A stretch of 5,180 bases of DNA, taken from positions 1 to 5,180 of the forward strand of contig JAGOGU010000115.1 in the NCBI GenBank assembly GCA_017996515.1, read 5' to 3'. The position numbers and the translations under genes are program-made. Positions 1 to 5,180 of the stretch are shown here, in pieces. Origin of the DNA: Allobrachymonas sp. Its GTDB lineage: Bacteria > Pseudomonadota > Gammaproteobacteria > Burkholderiales > Burkholderiaceae_C. The first letter of the stretch is position 1, and each line of letters begins with the position of its first letter. The notes under the pieces are model-generated. The model did no database searches. It saw only the letters and a list, made by a program, of their open reading frames with translations, and had not been told where the DNA came from.

Positions 1-537
1 ATCCACCTGCTGAAAGTCAGCAGCGAGCTGGACCCCCATTCCACCATCGCTGCATACGTGGTCTTGCCTAGTAGCACCTGCCATTGGATACACAGCGGCG
101 ACTCACGCATTTATCATTTTCGAAAAGGGCGGTTGCTGACACGCACGCGCGACCACTCGCATGTGCAAGAGTTGCTGAATCGTGGAGAAATCAACGCCAG
201 ACAAGCCGTTGGCCACAGGGAGAGCAATTTGCTCACCGGCTGCCTGGGCATGGATGCCGAGCCTCCCATCGATCTGTCCAGCATTGCGCAACTGGAAGTG
301 GGTGATGTCATCTTGAGTTGTACCGATGGGTTGTGGGCTTATTTCCCCGATACCGAACTGGCCAAGCTGACCGCCGCTCTCACCCCCGTTGACGCCTGCA
401 GACAACTGCTCGATGCAGCACGCACGCGGGCTGCGGGCAAGGGAGATAATGTCTCACTGGCCATTGTCAAGGTAGGCCCGCCTTCCAAATCCGTGGCAGC
501 AGAAGAAGAAAGCAGCCTGCTCGACTTCAAATGGTGA
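1..537 (+). CDS. PP2C-family Ser/Thr protein phosphatase, 5' end missing
   Basis: The reading frame is open from base 1 and ends at a TGA at 535-537, leaving 178 C-terminal residues. The start lies outside the window; the GTG at 58 is an internal Val codon. PP2C phosphatases remove phosphate from Ser/Thr using two metal ions, usually opposing a Hanks-type kinase in the cytoplasm. Visible family motifs, numbered from the first residue here: HSGDSRIYHFRKG (about 32-44), a DHSHVQELLNRGEI stretch (about 52-65), CTDGLW with its metal-binding Asp (about 108-113), and GKGDNVSLAIV near the end (about 149-159), whose Asp is the other conserved metal ligand. The N-terminal metal-binding Asp and the DGxGG segment must lie upstream. 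A polar tail of about 20 residues follows the domain. The partner kinase is not in view. Such phosphatases also occur in type VI secretion loci, but nothing here shows that. Family assignment is secure; the substrate is unknown. Confidence 0.9.
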   Translation: MHLLKVSSELDPHSTIAAYVVLPSSTCHWIHSGDSRIYHFRKGRLLTRTRDHSHVQELLNRGEINARQAVGHRESNLLTGCLGMDAEPPIDLSSIAQLEVGDVILSCTDGLWAYFPDTELAKLTAALTPVDACRQLLDAARTRAAGKGDNVSLAIVKVGPPSKSVAAEEESSLLDFKW

Positions 538-548
538 TCGGGCTGCCT

Positions 549-566
549 GCACAGGACATGCTGTGC
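549..566. terminator. Small hairpin between convergent genes, possible weak bidirectional terminator
   Basis: A perfect 6-bp stem, GCACAG (549-554) with CTGTGC (561-566), encloses a 6-nt loop. It fills much of the 33-bp gap between the phosphatase stop and the lipoprotein stop, where a shared terminator would be expected. There is no T-tract on either strand, so intrinsic termination is only a suggestion from position. Confidence 0.25.
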
Positions 567-570
567 TTGC

Positions 571-1005
571 TTACTGCCCGCTCTCTTTCAACCGCAACCG
601 TTTGTCCACCTCGATCAACACGCGCTCCTGTCGGCGCAGCTCGATCTCCTGCTTGCGCAGCACCGCCGCTTTTTCCTGATACGCCTGCTGGCTCTGGCGC
701 AGGCAGGTGTTGACAAAAAAGCGCTGGTAACACTGCTCTTTCTGCTCGGACAGCGTTTGCTGCAACTGCGCGCGCTCGGTGGCAACCCGCTCCAGCCATT
801 GCCCGATTTGCTCCTGCGTCATCTGTTGCCCCAGAAAAGGCACTTCTTCTTTGGTGGGCGTATTGCTGGGGAAAGTTGGCGGGGTGCAGGCAGCAAGCAT
901 CACGGCTGCTGCCGCCAACGCGCCACCAAGCCCGCGGCGCTGCCGCACGCGCCCAGCGCGATCAGACGCCTGACGAGATGCACTACGTGATGGAACTATC
1001 CACAT
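571..1005 (-). CDS. Putative lipoprotein with C-terminal coiled coil and CYxRFFVNxC motif
   Basis: This 144-residue protein is predicted to be exported and lipid-anchored. A basic N-terminal region (residues 1-24, with RVRQRR) is followed by a hydrophobic run, GLGGALAAAAVM, and a lipobox LAAC whose Cys40 would be acylated. Thr at +2 suggests the outer membrane by the enteric sorting rule. After a Pro/Thr-rich linker (41-56), residues about 62-140 are rich in Gln, Glu, Arg and Leu and look like a long amphipathic helix or coiled coil. This is interrupted by a Cys pair in CYQRFFVNTC (Cys92, Cys101) that could form a disulfide in the periplasm. The ATG at 1005 is chosen because GGAG lies 7 nt upstream. 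An in-frame GTG at 948 would give a more typical signal peptide of about 20 residues but has no clear ribosome site. The gene begins inside the 3' end of zapE (23-bp overlap), so the two are probably co-transcribed. I do not know its function. Confidence 0.75.
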   Translation of the reverse strand: MWIVPSRSASRQASDRAGRVRQRRGLGGALAAAAVMLAACTPPTFPSNTPTKEEVPFLGQQMTQEQIGQWLERVATERAQLQQTLSEQKEQCYQRFFVNTCLRQSQQAYQEKAAVLRKQEIELRRQERVLIEVDKRLRLKESGQ

Positions 1006-2089
1006 GGCGGTACTCCAATGCCTGGTATTCGGCCGACTGCATTTCCTGCAGGCGCGAAACGGTGCGCACGAACTCATGCGCCAGCGTGCCTTCGGTGTAC
1101 AGCTCTGGCGCAGGCGCGGCTGCAGCCACCACGAGCTTGACGCGCCGGTCGTACAGCACATCCACCAACAGGGTAAACCGCCGCGCCATCGACGCCATGG
1201 ACGGCAGCATTTTCGGCACGCCTGACACCATGATGGTTTGGAACATGCCGGCCAGCTCCAGATAATCGTTTTGCGACAGGGGCTTGTCGCACAGCTCGCG
1301 AAAATCGAACCAAGCTACGTGGCCCGAGCGTTTGCGCACCGCGATCTGGCGCGAGCCCAGTTGCACATGGTCTGATCCGGGCATCTCCGCCGCCGTGGCC
1401 AACTGAGCAAAAATATGCTGCATCTGGGCATCGGCTTCTGGTTGCGGGTCGGTGATGTAGGTAGAAAGGTATTCCAACGGTCGCTGGCGGTAATCCACCC
1501 CGTGATCCACATTGATGACCTCCAGCCGCGTATTGAGCAGGTCAATGGCCGGAAGGATACGGTCGCGGTGCAAGCCGTTGGGATAGAGCGCATCGGGCTT
1601 GAAGTTGGATGTGGTCACAAAACCCACGCCGTTGCTGAACAGCGACTCCAGCAGCCGGTGCAGAATCATGGCGTCTGTCACGTCTGCCACATGGAATTCG
1701 TCAAAGCAGATAAGCCGAAAGCGCTGCGCCATTTTGGCGCCCAATACCTGCAGGGGGTCAGACACGCCTTGCAGCTTGCCCAGTTCGCGATGCACTTCGC
1801 GCATGAACTCATGAAAGTGCAACCGCGTTTTGAGGGCGACCGGCACCGCTTCGTAAAAGCAATCCATCAAAAAACTCTTGCCGCGCCCCACGCCGCCATA
1901 CATGTACACGCCTTGCGGAATGGCCGGGCGCTTCATCAGCCGACCAAAGAAGCTGGAGCGTTGCTTTTCAAATTCGGCCCATTCGCGCGCGCAGCGCTCC
2001 AGGGCCTCTACGGCGTGCAACTGCTCCGGATCACTTTGAAAACCGCGTGCGGCAATCTCTCGGTGATAAATCTGTGCAACCGATGACAT
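983..2089 (-). CDS. zapE: Cell division protein ZapE (AFG1-family AAA+ ATPase)
   Basis: ZapE is a P-loop ATPase of the AFG1/LACE1 family. In E. coli it associates with the Z-ring and destabilises FtsZ polymers in an ATP-dependent way during late division. This protein has 368 residues, close to the 375 of the E. coli protein, so it looks complete. Visible features: Walker A GGVGRGKS (65-72), Walker B LICFDE (126-131), a sensor-1-like TTSN (159-162), the arginine-containing NGLHRDRILP (171-180), and the family's C-terminal FTLLVDVLYDRRVKL segment (305-319). The ATG at 2089 is chosen because AAGGAG sits just upstream and because the resulting MSSVAQIYHREIAARGF start matches family N-termini. 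The frame extends to an ATG at 2164 (393 residues), but that start has no ribosome site. The gene follows lpd after a 219-bp gap and overlaps the lipoprotein gene downstream. Family assignment is secure; a division role in this organism is inferred. Confidence 0.95.
   Translation of the reverse strand: MSSVAQIYHREIAARGFQSDPEQLHAVEALERCAREWAEFEKQRSSFFGRLMKRPAIPQGVYMYGGVGRGKSFLMDCFYEAVPVALKTRLHFHEFMREVHRELGKLQGVSDPLQVLGAKMAQRFRLICFDEFHVADVTDAMILHRLLESLFSNGVGFVTTSNFKPDALYPNGLHRDRILPAIDLLNTRLEVINVDHGVDYRQRPLEYLSTYITDPQPEADAQMQHIFAQLATAAEMPGSDHVQLGSRQIAVRKRSGHVAWFDFRELCDKPLSQNDYLELAGMFQTIMVSGVPKMLPSMASMARRFTLLVDVLYDRRVKLVVAAAAPAPELYTEGTLAHEFVRTVSRLQEMQSAEYQALEYRHVDSSIT
1013..1016 (-). promoter_or_regulatory. 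Ribosome binding site of the lipoprotein gene, inside zapE
   Basis: Read on the minus strand, GGAG is followed by TACCGCC (7 nt) and then ATG at 1005-1003. It lies within the last codons of zapE, which supports translational coupling. It also favours this start over the downstream GTG at 948. Confidence 0.6.
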
Positions 2090-2093
2090 AACG

Positions 2094-2099
2094 CTCCTT
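2094..2099 (-). promoter_or_regulatory. Strong Shine-Dalgarno deciding the zapE start
   Basis: On the minus strand the sequence reads AAGGAG, then CGTT, then ATG. The match to the anti-Shine-Dalgarno is full and the spacing is a little short (4 nt). The alternative ATG at 2164 has no such sequence before it. Confidence 0.7.
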
Positions 2100-2169
2100 C
2101 CTCGTTGTTCTGTCCATGCATCCAACAGCCGGGCTTGCTTCGCCGCAGGCAGCTGGTGTGTCATTCATT

Positions 2170-2181
2170 CGTCAATTGACG
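2170..2181. repeat. 12-bp perfect palindrome in the lpd-zapE gap
   Basis: CGTCAATTGACG equals its own reverse complement. It lies about 80 bp upstream of the chosen zapE start, in non-coding DNA, and could be an operator half-pair or a chance palindrome. Its 8-bp core TCAATTGA recurs upstream of lpd at 3794-3801. No protein is assigned to it. The TTGACG within it resembles a -35 box, but no -10 box follows at the right distance. Confidence 0.35.
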
Positions 2182-2243
2182 GGGTACCTGGAGCCACAAG
2201 CTTGAGCCTGACGCCCGCTGACTGGCCCCAAGCACACGGCAGC

Positions 2244-2285
2244 AAACTGCCAGCCTCAATGGTGCCCCGTGCAGACTGGCAGTTT
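2244..2285 (-). terminator. 10-bp inverted repeat downstream of lpd, possible terminator or attenuator
   Basis: AAACTGCCAG (2244-2253) and CTGGCAGTTT (2276-2285) are perfect inverted repeats separated by 22 nt, beginning 23 bp past the lpd stop codon. In lpd-sense RNA they would form a 10-bp stem ending in UUU. The U-run is only three bases and the loop is large, so this is a weak intrinsic terminator at best. It may instead limit read-through into zapE or protect the lpd 3' end. Position and perfect pairing are seen; function is inferred. Confidence 0.45.
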
Positions 2286-2308
2286 ACATGCTTGCCCTCA
2301 ACCGCCCC

Positions 2309-3748
<1,440 letters not shown>

Positions 3749-3760
3749 GGTAGTGATGTG

Positions 3761-3781
3761 CTTTCAATAAAAAGTTGAAAG
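3761..3781 (-). promoter_or_regulatory. Small hairpin in the lpd leader
   Basis: CTTTCAA (3761-3767) and TTGAAAG (3775-3781) form a perfect 7-bp inverted repeat around a 7-nt loop, 12 nt upstream of the lpd ATG. The only purine-rich tract near the start, GAAAG, lies in one arm. No standard Shine-Dalgarno is visible closer to the ATG. It may affect initiation, but the stem is AT-rich and weak. Confidence 0.35.
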
Positions 3782-3793
3782 AAAAAATTTTGC

Positions 3794-3801
3794 TCAATTG
3801 A
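3794..3801. repeat. 8-bp palindrome TCAATTGA upstream of lpd
   Basis: TCAATTGA lies in the 70-bp gap before lpd and matches the core of the palindrome at 2170-2181. On the minus strand, its TTGAGC could be a poor -35 box, with only T-rich DNA and no convincing -10 box following. No clear promoter is recognised in this gap. Confidence 0.25.
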
Positions 3802-3818
3802 CCTTTTTTCCTGAACAA

Positions 3819-4325
3819 TCAACGCAATATCGACTTACAGGGTTTTACGACATCGGCAGACGAAAAACAACCGTCAGTGGCCGGGGCCAGATCAAAAACA
3901 CCGATCATATTCACCATCAGAATAAACCCATTCCGGGATCGCACCCAGCCGTTGTCGCCCATTCCCGGAACCTTGATCGGTGTATGTGCCGGAATCTTGC
4001 AAAGCGCCACAGAGGAAGCAGACAGGCAGGTATAGGGATGCCAGCTATGAAGGGGTTCAAGCAGCAGTTCCGCCTGGAACGTATCGTCCAAAGCAGGCGT
4101 CAAGTGCCAATACTGCCCCTCACGGACAAGCGAAAATTCTTTTTGACTCAGTTGCAAACAAACTTGATCTAGGCGTTTTTTATCAGGGTAATCGTCCGGA
4201 ATCTTCAGCAGTTGCGGACAAACTACCTGAAAGCGCTGCGGAAAATCGCCTGCCCACGCCGCAGAAACCACCAAGAGCACGGCCACTGCAAGCCCCCTCA
4301 ACCATCGCATCGGACACATCATCAT
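3819..4325 (-). CDS. Uncharacterised exported protein with six cysteines
   Basis: I do not recognise this protein. From the ATG at 4325 it has 168 residues; ATGs at 4322, 4319 and 4310 are equally possible. The N-terminus MRWLRGLAVAVLLVVSAAWA (from 4310) is a clear Sec signal peptide: a basic start, about 15 hydrophobic residues, and an AWA/GD cleavage site after residue 25. The mature part, of about 143 residues, has six cysteines (36, 56, 100, 109, 153, 163), enough for three disulfides and fitting a periplasmic or secreted location. There is no lipobox and no second membrane helix. The frame continues upstream to an ATG at 4394 and a GTG at 4418, but that would put about 28-36 residues before the signal peptide and there is no good ribosome site. 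It lies downstream of a membrane-protein gene on the same strand and 70 bp before lpd. Base composition looks more AT-rich than lpd. Exported is well supported; function is unknown. Confidence 0.7.
   Translation of the reverse strand: MMMCPMRWLRGLAVAVLLVVSAAWAGDFPQRFQVVCPQLLKIPDDYPDKKRLDQVCLQLSQKEFSLVREGQYWHLTPALDDTFQAELLLEPLHSWHPYTCLSASSVALCKIPAHTPIKVPGMGDNGWVRSRNGFILMVNMIGVFDLAPATDGCFSSADVVKPCKSILR
3898..3983. repeat. Nested inverted repeats inside the exported-protein gene
   Basis: The outer arms ACACCGATCA (3898-3907) and TGATCGGTGT (3974-3983) are perfect 10-bp inverted repeats. Nested inside are TTCCGGGA (3931-3938) and TCCCGGAA (3963-3970), a perfect 8-bp pair. They lie in the C-terminal coding part and could fold into an extended hairpin in the mRNA. 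No function is assigned. Confidence 0.4.
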
Positions 4326-4433
4326 GTCGATAATGACGCTCACCACGTTAAACGGTTTGGGTTTGCCAGTGATTTCAATGGTGAGATGAGGCATGGTGTT
4401 GACTCGGTGATAGCGCACATAGTTGCATCACGA

Positions 4434-4470
4434 CCCTTCGGCCTTGGTGCAGCTTGGATCGCCTGAAGGG
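4434..4470. repeat. Imperfect inverted repeat in the 167-bp gap between unknown genes
   Basis: CCCTTCGG (4434-4441) can pair with CTGAAGGG (4463-4470), with one G-U pair and a loop of about 21 nt. It lies just after the membrane-protein stop and before the exported-protein gene. No T-tract follows on the minus strand, so it is not a standard terminator. Otherwise I see no promoter or gene in 4326-4492, apart from the possible N-terminal extension of the exported protein. Confidence 0.25.
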
Positions 4471-4492
4471 TGCAGAGGCCATTGCATACGCT

Positions 4493-5065
4493 TTAGCAAA
4501 CCTTCAGGCCAGAAGGAGAAACCAGAAACAGTTGGAGCACGTCAGGAAATAGCACACATGTGATCCACAACAAAGGAATGGTCATCAACCCCGCAACAAT
4601 TTGCATGTACCGACCACGCCGCACGGCGGCTGGGCCTTCCAACAACTGCAAAGGAAACCAGGGCTTGCCGCTTTTGGGCATATTGGTTTGGTGCCGCACC
4701 AGCTGATGGGCGGTGTACCACACCCAGCCCCACAAGAGCCAGATGGGCAACAGCCCGCTAACGGCCACAGCAGCAGCCAACGCCAGCATGCCTTGGCTGT
4801 AGCCGCCCCAGCCTGTTTGGCACATGACGGAATTGGCCCAGGCAAAGTAGGGTTTGAATGGGTTGATCCGAGGCGGTTGCCACCAGCCTGCCATTTCCGC
4901 AGCTATACCCGCAACCACACACAGCATCAGTACAACGCCTGTCGCCGCAAAGGTTTTTCTGGAAATACGTCCCTCCACAATGACGGGCGACTGGCGCTCA
5001 CGCGTGCCCGGCAGGGGTTTGTTCAGGTATTGCCAAAACGAACGGATGGGGTGCTGATCAGACAT
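4493..5065 (-). CDS. Uncharacterised small inner-membrane protein with about three helices
   Basis: This 190-residue protein matches no family I can name. Three hydrophobic stretches look like membrane helices: about 39-59 (FAATGVVLMLCVVAGIAAEMAG), 92-118 (rich in Ala and Trp, SGLLPIWLLWGWVWY), and 153-174 (YMQIVAGLMTIPLLWITCVLF). A further apolar patch lies at 175-183. The first 38 residues are polar and basic (LNKPLPGTRERQSPVIVEGRISRK) and probably cytoplasmic. Between helices 1 and 2 is an aromatic segment with WWQPPRINPFKPYFAW; between helices 2 and 3 is a basic loop with PKSGKPWFPLQLLEGPAAVRRGR. The ATG at 5065 is chosen because GGGAG lies 6 nt upstream; a TTG at 5119 would extend the frame by 18 residues but overlaps the preceding stop. 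It follows the upstream gene by 50 bp, so the two are probably co-transcribed. A role as immunity or accessory protein to an upstream factor is possible but not shown. Confidence 0.75.
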   Translation of the reverse strand: MSDQHPIRSFWQYLNKPLPGTRERQSPVIVEGRISRKTFAATGVVLMLCVVAGIAAEMAGWWQPPRINPFKPYFAWANSVMCQTGWGGYSQGMLALAAAVAVSGLLPIWLLWGWVWYTAHQLVRHQTNMPKSGKPWFPLQLLEGPAAVRRGRYMQIVAGLMTIPLLWITCVLFPDVLQLFLVSPSGLKVC

Positions 5066-5071
5066 AAGCTT

Positions 5072-5076
5072 CTCCC
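5072..5076 (-). promoter_or_regulatory. Ribosome binding site of the membrane-protein gene
   Basis: On the minus strand, GGGAG is followed by AAGCTT (6 nt) and then ATG at 5065-5063. This spacing is near ideal. It decides the start in favour of MSDQHPIRSFWQ over the upstream TTG. Confidence 0.65.
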
Positions 5077-5115
5077 GCGAGTCGCTGCCATATGGTAGCG
5101 AACGGCTGGCTGGGT

Positions 5116-5180
5116 TCAATAGTCTTCCTCGTACTGTTCACGCTCTTTGCGCCAAAGCCCCATGGCAAACCAAGCCACGC
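5116..5180 (-). CDS. C-terminal end of an unidentified upstream gene
   Basis: On the minus strand an open frame enters from the right edge and ends at a TGA (5118-5116), encoding a tail VAWFAMGLWRKEREQYEEDY. An apolar stretch (VAWFAMGLW) followed by a strongly charged end suggests the last turn of a membrane helix with a cytoplasmic tail. With only about 20 residues, the family cannot be named. The 50-bp gap to the next gene, on the same strand and with a good ribosome site, suggests an operon. It is not the end of a recognisable E2 (sucB) protein. That this is a real gene is inferred from the frame and spacing only. Confidence 0.45.
   Translation of the reverse strand, partial: VAWFAMGLWRKEREQYEEDY

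Noticed and set aside
1006..1161. Longer start of the lipoprotein frame at 1161
   Set aside because: It would overlap zapE by nearly 180 bp and place 52 extra residues before a lipoprotein signal peptide. The ATG at 1005 has GGAG at good spacing.
1415..2086. A 223-residue plus-strand open frame opposite zapE
   Set aside because: It is antisense to a secure ZapE coding region, with no ribosome site or motif. It is an artefact of codon bias.
2090..2164. Longer zapE start at 2164
   Set aside because: There is no ribosome site upstream of it, while the ATG at 2089 has AAGGAG and fits family N-termini. It remains possible.
2170..2175. TTGACG as a -35 box for zapE
   Set aside because: No -10-like hexamer is found 16-18 bp downstream on the minus strand, so I do not call a promoter.
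4601..5098. A 165-residue plus-strand open frame opposite the membrane-protein gene
   Set aside because: It has no motif or ribosome site. The minus-strand frame has a strong ribosome site and coherent membrane helices.

Overview
The window looks like a chromosomal segment of a GC-rich betaproteobacterium, most likely Burkholderiales and probably Comamonadaceae (Acidovorax/Comamonas-like). This rests on the character of the dihydrolipoyl dehydrogenase and ZapE proteins and on their lpd-zapE order. It is a judgement from recalled family features, not a database result. All genes but one lie on the minus strand.

Layout from left to right: (1) 1-537, plus strand, the C-terminal part of a PP2C-type Ser/Thr protein phosphatase cut by the window edge. 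(2) 571-1005, minus strand, a small lipoprotein with a predicted coiled coil. It converges on the phosphatase across 33 bp and overlaps the end of the next gene by 23 bp. (3) 983-2089, minus strand, the AFG1-family ATPase ZapE. (4) 2090-2308, a non-coding gap with a 10-bp inverted repeat and a 12-bp palindrome. (5) 2309-3748, minus strand, a complete dihydrolipoyl dehydrogenase (E3). (6) 3749-3818, a short AT-rich leader with a small hairpin. (7) 3819-5180, minus strand, an accessory-looking run of three genes that I do not recognise: an exported six-cysteine protein, a three-helix membrane protein, and the last residues of a third gene.

Transcription of the minus-strand block runs from high to low coordinates: unknown genes, then lpd, then zapE, then the lipoprotein gene. 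zapE and the lipoprotein gene look translationally coupled. Lpd is the E3 subunit shared by 2-oxo-acid dehydrogenase complexes, but no E1 or E2 gene is visible beside it. Instead the unrecognised genes lie upstream, and they read as more AT-rich than lpd and zapE. The least explained part of the window is 3819-5180. I see no RNA genes, CRISPR arrays, insertion sequences or integrase genes, and I cannot claim a demonstrably new system. The three unknown genes and the inverted repeats around lpd are the best candidates for follow-up.
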